Source: Asterias amurensis
Taxonomy: Eukaryota; Echinodermata; Asteroidea; Forcipulatida; Asteriidae
Assembly (NCBI RefSeq): GCF_032118995.1
Contig: NC_092660.1
Span: 1,565,501-1,629,500 of the forward strand
Length of the DNA: 64,000 nucleotides
Direction: 5' to 3'
Made by a program: the position numbers and the translations under genes. The notes under the pieces were generated by a model. That model was not told where the DNA came from. It made no database searches and saw only the letters and a list, made by a program, of their open reading frames with translations. This document shows, one piece after another, positions 1 to 26,000 of this stretch (positions are counted from its first letter, which is position 1; each line of letters starts with the position of its first letter).

Positions 1-128
1 ACCGGTGTAAACTAAGTAAATAAACCATGGTATGTAAGAGAGCCACAACTCTCGCTCTACACACAGCATGCACAACAACAAAACGAGGATGCAATATTTA
101 GTTTTTAGCCCCAACTTTCTCCATATCC

Positions 129-518
129 TTGAAGAAACACATTACCTTGGATCGGTCGAGTTGGTCTTTGAAAAGCGTTTGTAACCGTTTTTTATAAAAT
201 GCATATGGGTAGAAAGATGTTGTAAAAGTAGAATACAATGATCCACACAAACATGCCTCAAAATTGCGTGGTTTTCCTTTTACCTCGTCGACTAACACGT
301 CGGCCATTTATGGGGGGTCAAAATTTTGATTCCCATAAATGGCCGACCGTGTTAGTTCGCACAGTAGAAGGAAAACCACGCAATTTTGAGGCAAACTTGT
401 GTGGCTCATTGTATTCTACTTTTAAAACATCTTTCCAACCATATGCATTATATAAAAAACGGTTACAAACGCTTTTGTTTTGACCAACTCGTCCGATCCA
501 AGGCAACGTGTTCCTTTG
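129..518. mobile_element. Palindromic MITE, copy 1 (fold-back family)
   Basis: The two halves are near-complete reverse complements, from CACATTACCTTGGATCGG on the left to CCGATCCAAGGCAACGTG on the right, with the turn at the AAAATTTTGA segment near 320-330. Open frames here are products of the palindrome. The terminal TTAA sites seen at the best copy (15650-16020) are eroded here. Confidence 0.88.
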
Positions 519-1252
519 AGTGTGGCCACACAGGTGGGGCTAGCAATTATTTGCAAATGCAAGGCAATTTAATTCAATTCAATTTAACTCGATCCCATTC
601 ACTTTATAAATATTTCCAGTCCATTAGCCTTATTTTTTTAGGTTGTTTTAAAACTTAAATTTTTAATTTTAAAGTTAATTTAAAATTAAACAAAAAACTT
701 CTGTCCAGTGACTGGTTCGCCACTCAAATTTGTTTCACATTTTTACAAGATGCACAACCCAAAAACCAAACGTACCTTCTCCCTGGTTCATCTCATTCAT
801 TCTTTCTACAATAATATTAATACAGCACAATTGATCATGTTATGATGTTGTATTGCCAATCTTTTTAATGGCGGAACCCAATCAATTAAGTAAATTTACA
901 CAGGCATGACAGGTTGATTTTTCATTGTGGAAGCATTGAGCGTCACAGATCGCCATGACCACTTTGACTGTTCACGCACGCTACATTTACAAAATACAAC
1001 ATAAATTAGGAAAATACAATTAGTTCATAAATTTATTTTAAAAATTTATTTAATACTGAAAATATATATATATATTTTCAATAAATGTATATAAATAAAT
1101 CTTACAATATCAGCTTTTAACTTTATAATTTATACTTATTGCAAGAGGACCAGTGCAGTTTGCAAACGGCTGTTGCATGGAATGTTGCATGCACTTAATC
1201 TTTTTTTAAACTGTGCATTAAATAGTCGTAGGTGAAAGTCATAACATTCAAG
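519..1252. other. FARSA upstream region, mostly AT-rich
   Basis: This is AT-rich DNA with an AT-dinucleotide run near 1062-1075 and no repeat family recognised. It presumably contains the FARSA promoter and 5' UTR. The start codon sits in CAAGATGGCTGA, close to a YY1 core. No TATA box could be placed with confidence. Confidence 0.4.
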
Positions 1253-7649
<6,397 letters not shown>

Positions 7650-7744
7650 ACATCACACTGCAGTTATTCCAGTAGACATTTTAATTATCAGGGTTTACAG
7701 CAATGGACCTTTATCATGGGCCATTCATCTTGTATTACTCCCTA

Positions 7745-8073
7745 TTAAAGAGACACATTGAAACCATTTGTTATTAAGGCATATGATTTGAAAGATGTTT
7801 TAAAAGTAGAATATAATGATCCACACAAACATGCCTCGTAATTGCACGGTTTTCCTTATACGGTGTGACCTAACACAGCCAGCCATTTTACACAAATTGG
7901 CGTGCCATCTTTGTTCACAATGTATAAGGAAAACCGTGCAATTTCGAGGCCAATTTTGTGTGGATTGTTATGTCTACTTGTAAAACATCTCATGTCCGTG
8001 CATTTTATAACAAACAGTTACAAACGCTTTTCATTGACCAACTCGCCCAATCCAAGGCAACGTGTCCCTTTAA
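7745..8073. mobile_element. Palindromic MITE, copy 2
   Basis: This is the same family as 15650-16020, with paired arms GCCTCGTAATTGCACGGTTT and AAACCGTGCAATTTCGAGGC and TTAA at both edges. It begins about 95 bp after the FARSA stop, so it may lie in the FARSA 3' UTR or just beyond. An ATTAAA at 7744 overlaps its left edge. Confidence 0.85.
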
Positions 8074-8657
8074 ATTAGTATTACCAAAGTGAGGTTGGAA
8101 GGGAAAATAGTCTGGTCCAGTTTGGGACAGATTTGAATTGGTATAGATTATTAATGTTGCATACAGGGGACTTGACAAAGATGATGTCAGCGTGATAAGG
8201 GTATATTTTGGGGGTTTGAGTTTGCAAAGCTGTTCAGTGGAAATTGTTGCTTAACGCATGTATTTGCTAAGCAAACAGTTATGATTAAGTTCCATTGCAT
8301 ACTATTTTGATTGGTAACTTGTGTCTGCTATTAAGCAAGATTTTTCTGTGCTTGGCAAATTGTGTACTTAAAAGCATTATGAAGCACCGGGCCCTGGGCC
8401 TTAGTCTTTATGCTGTTAGCCTACTCGGACATTTTTTTGGTTGCTTAGCTTATAGTGGCGGGCAAAACTGGTAGGCATTGCGTATCGGGAAAATATATGG
8501 GCTTACGTATATAGAACTTAATTTCTTTGGTCGAGTCGTGGTTTCAATGTCACAGTATAATGCTCAACAACAATAGTATTCCAAAAGAAATTCCAAAAAT
8601 TAATACCATGGGTGGGCAGGGAAACGTTTTTAATTCTTGGTAGGAAGCTCTGGTTAA

Positions 8658-9021
8658 AGGCACTGGACACCTGTGGTAATTGTCAAAGACCAGTCTTCTC
8701 ACTTGGTATATCTCAACAAATGCATAAAATGACAAACCTGTGAAAATTTGAACTCAATCGGTCATCGAAGTTGCAAGAGATTTATGAAAGAAAAATCAAC
8801 CTTGTTGCACAAATTTATGTGCTTTCAGATGCCTTATAAAAGGCTTCAGGCTTGAAGTCTTTTAATATTTGAGTGGGAATAACCTTTTTCTCAAAAGCTA
8901 TGTTACTTCACAGGGAGCCATTTCTCACAATATTTTATACTATTAACAGCTCTCTATTGCTTGTTACCAAGTAAGTTTTTATGCTGACAATTATTTTGAG
9001 TAGTCACCCTTAGTGTCCAGC
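8658..9021 (+). mobile_element. TTAA-type MITE with GGCACTGGACAC ends
   Basis: It starts GGTTAAAGGCACTGGACACC and ends TTAGTGTCCAG at a junction with the next repeat. The family core is visible (CAAACCTGTGAAAATTTG, GGTCATCGAAGTTGCAAG, GGGAGCCATTTCTCACAAT, GTTACCAAGTAAG). Confidence 0.88.
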
Positions 9022-9180
9022 GGCCAATTTCACGAAACGTTAGGATTAATCCTAGATCGAGTTAGGACGAGTAACCCGTCCTAACTTAGGATGGGTTCAA
9101 TAAGTCCTACGCCTTTGGCTACAGAATTATTTAACTTGTTCTCAGACCCAAGATTAACGGTCTGTCTTGAGTGCTCCTTT
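9022..9180. mobile_element. Palindromic TCCTAACTTAGGA element, partial
   Basis: It begins GGCCAATTTCACGAAACGTT, followed by GGATTAATCCTAG and CGTCCTAACTTAGGA. Related copies lie at 18515-18680, 28233-28345 and 55550-55708, and a fresh start is cut by the window end. Confidence 0.7.
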
Positions 9181-9720
9181 AAGATCACAATCTACGTCAA
9201 TGTAATATTAATAAAATTACAAGATGGAGGCAGTTTTCCCCAACACTGAATTGCACTTTATCTGTCAAATTAAAATATGGTATTTATATCTACAACTATG
9301 ATTGAAACCAACAGTGAATTCCACTTACCAAAGGTATACAATCCCTTTTACAAAGTCACCGACCATAGTTATATCCAATTATGTAATTGAAATAATTATA
9401 AAGATCTATTTACAATCAAACAATGTGAACTGACTGAGTTGATGTATGTACAATGCAGGAAAAATATATACAAGAACCTACTTCATGTAGAGGCTGTACC
9501 CAACCTTTTAAAATACTTCTATTGTCTTTGTCTTGTTGCCCGTGTTCAATAAACACTGAGGAATAGTTCTCATTGCAAACAAGAAGGGACCTGACTAATG
9601 TATGATCACACCGAGTCCAATAGAAAAAACAAAAATGAAAGAAATCTGCTGCATAGAGCAAGTTGGAGTGGGCACATGTAGTCGACTCAAGATTGACTAC
9701 TGACCAGCAAGACTCATTTG
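9181..9720. other. Intergenic DNA without recognised features
   Basis: I see no coding exon, RNA gene or clear repeat in this stretch between FARSA and YIPF. Confidence 0.4.
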
Positions 9721-10400
9721 GAAGCCTAGTCAACCATCAATATTCAACACTAAATTGCTTTCCGCGCTCTTGCTATCGTGTCACTGGTTCCCCTCTGCAC
9801 TTTTACACATGTTAGAATAGAACAGACTATTGAGACCCAGTGAGGAACCAAAGGCTTGAGGCTGGTCAACAAGCCTTGCTTCGAGTCAAAATAGTCAACC
9901 GAAACAATCATTTGGAAGCCAAGTCAACCAGATCGGTACCACGGTATTTAACACTACATTGCTTTCTGTGCTCTCGCTTTAGTGTCACTGGTTCCCCTCT
10001 GCACTTTTACACATGTTAGAATAGAACAGACTATTGAGACCCAGTGAGGAACCAAAGGCTTGAGGCTGGTCAACAAGCCTTGCTTCGAGTCAAAATAGTC
10101 AACCGAAACAATCATTTGGAAGCGAAGTCAACCAGATCAGTACCACGGTATTCAACACTACATTGCTTTCTGTGCTCTCGCTTTAGTGTCACTGGTTCCC
10201 CTCTGCACTTTTACACATGTTAGAATAGAACAGGCTATTGAGACCCAGTGAAGCAACCAAGGGCTCGAGGCTGGTTCCAAAGGGCCAACTGCGGTAGTTG
10301 GTCAACCAATGGTCGACTGGGCCCAAGCCTGGGTTCGAGTCAAACTACATGTAGTCAACCTGTAGGTAACCATGGTGCACACTGTAACTTGCTTCTAGTG
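9721..10400 (+). repeat. 204-bp tandem triplication inside a dispersed GTCAACC repeat
   Basis: TCACTGGTTCCCCTCTGCAC occurs at 9781, 9985 and 10189, an exact 204-bp period. The units differ by few substitutions. Unit borders carry AAGTCAACCAGATC and GAGTCAAAATAGTCAACCG. A single inverted copy of the same element lies at 38000-38230, and a partial copy at 62920-63050, so the tandem expansion is local to this site. Confidence 0.9.
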
Positions 10401-12090
10401 TCACACATTAGTTCTAAGCCTTTCTACAATGGGCAGCGCGCCGAATCGATACCTCTTGTCACTAACCCCCTGGCGGAATGAACTGAAAAACAACGATGGC
10501 TCCCAAAAGTTACTGCTTTGTCCACGCTTGTTAAAAACCTTGCAAGCCATATAGGGCGCTTTAGTACAGGCATAAAAATATGCAAGAACTTTGATGCAAT
10601 TCAACAAAATGTTTGCACACTGTCAACCATTGCAGTTCGACATGTCACAAGAATACAGAATGACAGGGGACCAGTTGCTTTATGTATGACTTGATGCCTC
10701 CTTGGTGGGTTACCAATTTTAGAGGTTGTCCACCAAGAGCCAGCAGATCAACATCTAAATCTACCTCATGCTAATTAGGTAAATAAAACGAGCAAACAAA
10801 TCAATTGCACCACAGACATGATTGTTCGACATGATTGGTTGATTTTGCTTAAGCAAAATCACCTATATAGATTGGAACAAGCAAGATGTAAACGCTCAAT
10901 CGAGAAGGATGAATTGTATCAATATAAGGGGGTTTATGTATGCGCTGGTCAATGAGCACCAACAAAAGGATATTATGTCATCGCTCATCGAGTGTCAAAT
11001 CGTTCGATAACGGAAAGAAAAATCACTTGACTTGTCAACATTTTGAGAACAAAACCGGCTCTTTTAGCAGAGCAATCACAAGGCCTTGCATCGTGTACCC
11101 AAAAGAGTTCAATAATAACTGCAGTGAGTTTAGGTTATTTGCAAAGGTTTCTTTGATGTGTTTCCTGTGGTCATCAAGTACAAAGGCCTGAGTACAGCCC
11201 CTACTGCTGGAATGTACAGTCAAAACTTAAAGAGGAATGTCGTTCGCCAATTTGTTTGTGCGATTAGCAATACAGTGAATACTCTACAGTTTGAGAAGGA
11301 TAGTCGACTTCCATTTTCCACTTCCATTTCACTATTCGCCCGGGCTTAATCAGCGGTTTAAAATAAATCATACTTTGACATTCAGCGTTTACAATTTTAA
11401 TTTACCCTTTACCCACATAGCTATAACGAACAGCAAAGTTCCTATGAAAAAATTCACAAGGTGCATATTTAATATGCAGAAACATTAAAAATTGTAGCCT
11501 CTCTAAAATGGAAAAAACATTTATGCCTGTATTAAATAACAAAGTTAAAGTTTTAAATGACAGAAATGACATGTTTGGTCCCACGTACATTGCTTTAAAG
11601 CGTTAAGGAAACAAACTTGTGTACTAATTTGTGCAAGATTTGCACAATCTATTGTTGAGATTAGTCTAAAGCTATTAAAACCATTTTTTAAATGGTTTTA
11701 AACGAGAAATAAATTGGAAGACTGATAACATACCTACTAGATATACTTGTCAAAGTGTCTCTCTTAATGTTTTTAAACAAAGCCCTTTTTAAAACCACAG
11801 CTTGGGTTTAGATTCCAACTTGGGCGCTACAAGTAATTTTGACACTTTTGTTATGGTACATCAAACGGGTGGATAATGGCTAGGTCGAAGGCTGTTGTAA
11901 CCACGGAATGGTGGCATTTCCACAAAAAGTTTGCATGTTGTAAACAACGTAGTGTCTTGCCTACCAAGAAGTGAACGGAATTCTGAGGGTTTTTACAAAC
12001 GATGTGACTTGATGTATGTGCCATAGGGCTCGAGTTTGCGGGGAAAATCTACAAAACCAAAAGACTTGTAGAATGAATACTGGTCAGACT
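10401..12090. other. Intergenic DNA, no gene recognised
   Basis: Only short frames without family resemblance are present. Base composition is ordinary. I see no promoter, RNA gene or repeat array that I can name. Confidence 0.4.
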
Positions 12091-12144
12091 TTTTTTCACA
12101 ATAGACCATATTGAATATGACGTCATTATTCAAATACCTGCCCA

Positions 12145-12345
12145 CAACATGGCATGTGTGAGCGGGTTTGTATCCACATTCAAACCGGAGACCTATAACA
12201 AAAGGGACGATGGGTCCACGGTTGCTATCACAAAGGAATACAATGGGGTCCACGGTTGCTATCACAAAGAGTTGAACAAAGGAGGGTCCATGACTGCAGG
12301 TGTTTACACACTTGGGCATGTCTACGCATTCAAACCGAGGACTTT
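12145..12345 (+). repeat. Short tandem duplications around GGTCCACGGTTGCTATCACA
   Basis: GGTCCACGGTTGCTATCACAAAG occurs twice about 35 bp apart (near 12211 and 12247), and GTATCCACATTCAAACCG/GTCTACGCATTCAAACCG is a further echo. Just upstream, AATAGACCATATTGAATATG is an end of the CRE/YY1-type TIR element seen whole at 36986-37189. Confidence 0.55.
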
Positions 12346-12767
12346 AACCAATGGGGACGTCTGAAAATTGTCCAAAGGGAGAACAAAGAGAAGTTTTCGG
12401 TTTACACCATAAACACAGCTGTGGGGGTGTGTGTGTGTGTGTTTTTATGACATACCCTCCGAGGACATTATTCAATAGGGACAATAGGTCCTCACAAGTC
12501 ATTTGCGTACAAAACCAATACATGAACAACACAAAGTACAACAGGTGTCCTCTAACGAATGGTACGCGTTTAGACGTGCATACTGCCTGCCCTACAATAT
12601 GGCCACTTTCATAGCAACAAAGGGGTTATTCCACGATACACTCTATACCAGAATTGAAATTTAGTTTAAAAAAATACAGGTACCTAGTTTAAGATTCCAG
12701 CATGCACTAAGAGAAGATTACTCTCAATTGTATTATGGGTAAGTATAAGTAGGTCCCTATACTTCAA

Positions 12768-12941
12768 TAGACCTCATGCATTGACGTCAGCCAGACACCA
12801 TCTTAGATGTACATAAACTGATGATGAAAGACAACGGAAATGCAGATTTATACATGCGGGACGCACAAGATAGGCCAATAAACAACCTCCTTTTGACCTC
12901 TAAGTGAGGGCGCCCAACTCAAATGGCGTCATGTCTTTTAC
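12768..12941 (-). mobile_element. TIR element with CRE and YY1-like motifs, copy 1
   Basis: It starts TAGACCTCATGCATTGACGTC and contains CACCATCTTAGA and AGGGCGCCC. It ends near GGCGTCATG. It is the inverse-orientation relative of 40872-41046. Confidence 0.75.
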
Positions 12942-13019
12942 AGAATCCAAAGATATCATCAGACTTAAAGTAAACATTGGCAAAAACGTAACACGACCGC
13001 GAGGTTTTTACCGGCCCAG

Positions 13020-13138
13020 CGCTAAAACCACTGGCCTCGAGGCTGCGATTTAGTATAAACTTCAAGCCCTACGCCATTAAAAAAAAGCAATACACCGATA
13101 AAGCGCTATATAGGAACCTATTATTATTATTATTAAAT
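13020..13138 (+). mobile_element. SINE 3' tail fragment
   Basis: AAAGCGCTATATAGGAACCT followed by (ATT)n is the tail signature shared by the tRNA-Leu-like SINEs. The head is absent. Confidence 0.6.
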
Positions 13139-13159
13139 AGATGAATACAAGGTCAAATA

Positions 13160-13305
13160 TGTCGACTACAAACAAACAAAAACACTCTAAGAAACGTTTC
13201 GTTCGAACAGGACAAATTCACATCGGTGAAATATTTCTCCATCGATCCAGTGTTCCGCAATGAGACCCTGGACACCACTCATCTGGCCGAGTTTCACCAG
13301 ATAGA
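13160..13305 (+). pseudogene. Displaced FARSA exon 10 fragment with intron flank
   Basis: Positions 13207-13305 match FARSA exon 10 (6346-6444) at about 90% and read [20 protein letters not shown] and onward. About 40 bp upstream also match the FARSA intron (AACACTCTAAGAAACGTTTC against AACACTTTTAAAACGTTTTG), including the AACAG acceptor. The copy is therefore DNA-level, not a processed mRNA. It stops abruptly after CAGATAGAGG. It lies 125 bp beyond the YIPF stop, opposite in strand to YIPF. Confidence 0.9.
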
Positions 13306-13430
13306 GGTGTACAAGAACCTAGTATTATCATTATTTGTTATTCTCTGTAGATTTACAGGATTTCCTCGTTAGTGTAAACTACAAAGTGCGGTTATACGTT
13401 TTACAGCCACCTTGCCTTTCATACTTTCTG

Positions 13431-19822
<6,392 letters not shown>

Positions 19823-20870
19823 GGTGAGATGCAACGCAACAAAAGGATACGAAGCAATCCACTTACTAGAATTACAGTGTTCTAAAAAGCAGATATTCAG
19901 TGATTCTTGGTGGAAAAATAAATGGAAAATTGGAATCTTCATTCAGCGACGTGTCGTGTGTGTTGTAAAATTAATGAAGAAATTAATAATGGCCTCACTG
20001 CAAAACCACGCGTGGTGGCGCCCTTTCCCATCTGACAAGCAGCGAAAGCTTTAAATTTAAACTTGTTTAAGTCCTCTGCTGAAATTATGTTTGTTGAACA
20101 AAATAAGGTAGTGTTTATACCTTCATGGTATCAGTCAGAAAGTCTGAAAACAAAAAATATTTTTATATTAAAGTTCTTTTAAGACGTGTGAGCGGCAAAA
20201 AACCTACAAATTGTTAGTGATCCTATCCCAGAATGAGAACTCAGATTGGAATAGTCTTGGCCCAAGACGTGAGTGATAGATGGTGCATTGGTGGATATAT
20301 CGAGAGCATGCACTCTACGCTCGGTTGTAATCGCTACAGGGTGCCCTTTTACGGTATGATTTCACCAACTTGAATGGTAAACTATAACTGACGCCTTGAG
20401 AGCCAAGACTATCAGCTCATGAATATTTAATTGATTGGTCGTGAAATTGAAGAAAAACCGGTGGGTGGGACGCGGAAGTGATAAGCTTCCTTGGCAACGC
20501 TGGTCGGGAGCTCGCCACATTTTCTTCAGTCAATTTAGATTTACTCCTGTTTTGTGGCAAAGTATGATACTTTCCCAAGTGTGACAGACAGTAAGTGTTG
20601 ACCTTTATTGCTGGGTTTTCCCCATTTTAGCAAAGGTTGTGATTTAAAATTTAAGTCTGACTCTGATTTTGTTGACGTATTTTTTTTTAAAAGACGTATT
20701 TCATTTGTACACAGCAGTGTTGTGCGTTTCCTGTTGACACAAGTGATTACGTTGGTTATTGATTGACTGATTGAATGTGACTTAAAACACCTTCAGGCCG
20801 CAAAGGAGGACCACCTGCTGGTAAATAGTTTGACACAAAAGCTGAAATCTCACCTTGGAATGATAAGATC
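19823..20870. promoter_or_regulatory. Divergent YIPF/kelch promoter region
   Basis: The two start codons are 1,048 bp apart on opposite strands. Promoter-like motifs cluster at 20434-20500: inverted CCAAT (ATTGG, 20434), an ETS-like GCGGAAGTG (20472-20480), a GGGTGGG box and an RFX-like CCTTGGCAACGC (20489-20500). A likely noncoding first kelch exon ends at a GTAAGT donor at 20591, and its second exon begins after the CAG at 20796. TSS positions are inferred. Confidence 0.55.
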
Positions 20871-22952
20871 ATGGCTTTAACGCTCGTGAGTTTGAAGTGG
20901 ATTGCGAATAAGGAATTTACAGGGCGTCCTCCATCACCACGGTATGTATGCAAAATAATGAAACAAATTTCTTGGGAACCATAAAAACTTTTTTGATGTT
21001 CTTCAGTACAGTACAACTTCAATGTTAGTTTTTGTTGGATCTACAAATTTTTCCCATTTTGTAAAAATAATTAAAGCTATAATGTAACAAATTGAGGTAA
21101 AACTGCAACCAAGGACCAATTTCATAAAGCCTTTAAGCACAAAAACTTGCTAAGCACAGACAAGCTGAGCAGAAACTGGTTAGCAGCCAAAAAGACAAAG
21201 AGGTGTACATTGTTATGATTGGTGCCCCACTCATCCACTCAGGTTATGCTATTGCTTGGGATAGAAATTTGCTAAGCAGTATTTTCTGCTTAACATATTA
21301 GCCTTAACAAATGTGGCCCAGCACTCTTTTGTTTTAACTTTGTTTAAGTGTGTAGTTTTGTTCTATAATCTTCTCTAGTAAGTTTTAACATGTTTAAAGA
21401 TAATTTCAGATTAATTTTGAAGCTATATTTTGTACATTAGTTCTTTCGTTTTTATAAGTAAGAAAAAATTGATGGATGTATTTTTTTCGCAATCCTAAAT
21501 TCATCTTCAGATTGCCTTCAATGCAGAAAAAGATGAACGCATGTTGTGATTTTGAAAAAGAATGTTCATCAAGTTTGTCATACTCCAATGTTTTCCACTG
21601 CAATAAAACACAGCAAGTCGATGCAAAATAATTGCATAATAAAATATATAATAATATATATATATATAATAAAATAATAATAAAATATTAATGTTATTTT
21701 GTATGTTCATCACTGAGTTATACTTCAAATTATACTTCAATGTCGAAGCAAACTTTTGAAATAGTAATTGATTTTTTATTTTCAATGATATTTTGAAGGC
21801 AAGGACATGCTATTGTTGTTGTTGATAATGCAGCCTACATTTTTGGAGGAACTCGCTGCGTAGAGGAGCCAGAAAGGGTAAGCTATAAATCAAATTCTTG
21901 AGAAATATATTCTTGATCAAAAAAAAGTTGCACTGGACGCCCGAAAAAGTGGTTGAAGTGTCCTTATCTCAAAGGTCAGTGATTTTAAAAATATTTGATT
22001 TATTTGAGGCATCACTTTCTTCTCCAGGTTGTTACAGATCCGTTTTTTTTATATTAGCAAATGCACAATTTTTGGAGACCAGTTTATGAACTCACGTTGC
22101 GGAGCGAGGTTAATGATAATAAGAATCCCCTTGATCAAAAAAACGCAATCTTCACAGCCAAAAGATATGATGTACACATGGTGTTTAGTACCGCAAACCA
22201 AATATACATTGATACCTCACCATGCATTGCCTCAAATCCCACACACAGAACTTTGTATCATAGACCGTTTTTGAAAAGTCCCTTACTCTTTAATAAACAA
22301 CTTTAATTTTCTAATTAGTTTGTTTTCTGATTTTTTATTTCAGGGTACATTTTACTTCAGGGATTTGCACAAGCTTTATTGTAAGTTTTTTTTTTAATGA
22401 AACATATTATTAAATTCACCATGTCATTTGAACCATTTACTTTAGGCAGCCACATACCTTCTAAAAAATAATGTTTAAAAATAGTTTAATTTTTGTGACA
22501 TGTGACGTGACATTACTTAAAATTAATGTATTTCACAAACTTAATAATTAATGTAAATTAATTCCAATGCGTCAAATACACATCCTGAATTGTACATAAT
22601 ACATTGAAGGCTGCCAGAGAAGATAAATATTATAAAGAAATTAAAAAATAATGTGTGTAAATCTAAGGAAGTTAGACATGTGAATTTTTAAAATTTATTT
22701 ATTGATTTACAAATCTGTTGGAACAGTGGGAAAAACCTTAAGATGGGAGAAGATTCGATACACAGGAGAGGTGCCGATGGGCCGCCACGACCATGCTTTA
22801 TGGTAAGTAGATTTTAGTTCATCTTGAACAGGTGAACTTTTAAGAGAACAGTTCATTTGTTTAGTGCAAACCTCACGGAATGTAAGTCCAGGTAGAATTA
22901 CACCAAAGCCAGTCACTGTAACTTTCCGTGTGGCAGCGAAAGAAAATGTCAA

Positions 22953-23016
<64 letters not shown>

Positions 23017-26000
23017 TTGAAGACTTATATAGCGCATGTATCTACCAAACAAGGTACTCAAGGCGCTGAGTATAAACAAACTTTCAGAAAGATAGGTTAT
23101 TGCAGTGATGAATTTTGAGACCCAGTTATGTAGCACCTTCTAAGGGTTTACATGGTGCTACGGCGCATACAGCAGCCACAGCCAGGAACACCGGAGCGAA
23201 CCCCCTCTCTTTTCAAAAAGTGCACTGGGTTCTTTTACATGCGTTACACAACACATGGGACCAACGGCTTTACGTCCCATCTGAAGGACAAATAAGCTGG
23301 TTCATTATTGCGGAAAGGATGACCCGCTAGCCAACATCAATTGTCTGATGATGGTGGAGATAAGGGGGGAGTTTCAAAGTCTCTGAAAACTTCTCTCCCC
23401 CCATCGATGATTATAACAGAGAGTTAGAGGGAATATGGTCAAGTGAAAAAGAAGATGTTTTAAAATGCTTTACTTTGTCTCAATTTGTTTTCATTGATTG
23501 TCTTGCAGTGCCATCAATAACAAACTATACGTCTTTGGAGGCAGAAATGAACTAAACGCGGACGAGAGTTTACCAGGATTGTATTCCTACAACCCAGGTA
23601 AGTTTACATTCAATCAAAAATAATCATCCCTTTTCCTTGCTAATAGACTTGATTAATTTCCCTTAAAGGATTTGGGTACTTTTTGTTGGACACAAAACAC
23701 AATGTCCACAGATTTACTAACACTATTTGAAGATAATGATAGTAGAAAGCTTCCCTTAAAATATTACTTGCTGAGGTGCTCTTTAGTTTTTGAAAAATGA
23801 GTAAAACAAGTCACAAAAATAACTTTCCCTTTTTGGTTTGCATCAGAATCTTGCTGTGGTCTCAAATTTTGACTGAATTTTTGACTTGATGTTTTTTTTT
23901 CTCATTTGAAGAAAACTGCATCTGGCGGTTTGTACAGACTCATGGGGATGAGCCAAGGTCGTTGAACTCCGGTTGGGTCGTGGTCAACAACAAAATCTAC
24001 GTGATTGGTGGAATTTACAAAGGAACAGCGCATTGTGATGTTGATATGTTAGACACAGGTAGCCAAAATTCAGATGATGTGCCTCTTGGAAACATCATTT
24101 GCAAGAATTACTTGCGGTTAATTTACAATAAATTTGCCCTTTTTGGGGGGTGGAGATGACTTTTGATTTAATTAATGCTTGACTGAACCTGATCATCAGA
24201 GTAAAGTCATTTTGTCAAATAGACATAGCTCCTCTTAGAGGTGACCAATTTGTTTCATTCTTTTTTTCAGATAACTTTCAAGTGTTATTTGTTTGTTTTG
24301 AATAAAAAAACATCACCAATCCCGGTCAACTTCTTTTGACTCACCCTGTTTGTTACATGTGTTCCGAAAGTGCCATTATGAGACATGTATGACCTACATT
24401 CTGTCGCAAGAGGGCTTAATCACTCCATAAATACTATTGACTTTGGGATGTACCTTACCAAGGCAACACAAATCAGTAAGATACATTTTTAAACTCTTAG
24501 ATTTTTTTTTTTACAGAGTTTCGCCGGAAAACCTAAAAAAGCTGGTCATTTTACAATGGGCTAACCCTATTTCAGCCCCAAGAGTCGGTGGCAACGGCCC
24601 CTGGATAATAAAGTCAATTGTAGCCCACACCTTGAAGTGGACTTCAGGCCTCGTGTGTCAGGCGACTTGCATAAAAAAAAAAAAAATAGATAAAATTTGA
24701 TTTTTTTTTTTTTAAGTTCTAAATGCAAAAAATAGCGAGCACTGACTGAAAAAGTTTAAACGTGATATGAATATGGGAAATTATCCTTGAATGTTGCACT
24801 CATTCTGCACTGCATTTAGCCATCTCCTACCACTCATAACATTCATCTTCACTAATCTCATTTTACACAGACACTCTCACATGGACTAAACTGTCAGTAA
24901 CTGGTCCGCCACCCTCACCAAGGTATGTGTAGGGTTAAGCAAACATTAATTTCGGTTTTTACCCATACACCGATGTGTGTTAGCACTGTATACTCAGTAC
25001 TTTCCCGAGTCCTGTGAAAAAATATCACAGGCATGTTACTCGGGTGGGATTCGAACCCACGACCCTTGCAATTCTAGAGCAGTGTCTTACCAACTAGACT
25101 ACCGAGGTTGCCCGGCAGCTAGAGGCAGTTCGAATCCTATGTTTTGGCAGCGGGTACCGCAACGATATATTAGATGTTAAATTTGCATCGGGGATAAAGA
25201 ATATTAATTTTGGTTTTTACCCATACACCGATGTGTGTTAGCACTGTATACTCAGTACTTTGAGTAAGCAAACAATTATTTTGAGTAATTACCAACAGCG
25301 TCCATAATAATGTTAGTGATTCATTGATCATAGACCATGTTCAACCTGTAATTGCCATAATGCTAGGATCAAGTCAAAGTTTACCATACACACTTGAGGG
25401 GAAGCGGCTGGAGTTTTAATTTGTGTACATATTTTTATTCCTGTGTCCTCTAACAAAGGTTTAAAAGTTCATTCCAGCACTCAATCATGCACAGTATAAA
25501 AAAAACACATCTCTTTCATCAAAAGAAGGAGACTCTTAACTAGTTGAGAGTTATTATTTGCTTTTAACCTTACACCGATGTGTGTGAGCACTGTATATTC
25601 TTCACTACTATCTCAATTCTGTAAAAATAATTCACAGGCATATTACTCGGGTGGGACTCAAACATTCTAGAGCAGATGTCTTTCCACTAGACCACTAAGA
25701 CTGCCTGGTAGCTAAAGGCAGTTCCAATCCTGCCTCTGGCTACCGGGTAGTTTTGGTGGTCTACTCTGACAAGCACTCTTTGAAGAGCCATATGAGGAAC
25801 AACTCTTTTTCAAGTGGTCTTCCACTCTTTTATATTGAAGTTTGCATCTTTTGGAGTGATTTTTCACTCTGTCCTGAAGTGAAACCCCTATCAAAGAGTG
25901 AAATAACCACCACTCTTTTTAAAGAGCTATTTGAAGGACAACTGGAAATGTAAACGGTGGTGTCTTTCACTCTTTTACATTTAGAGAGTAGTTGGTAGGA

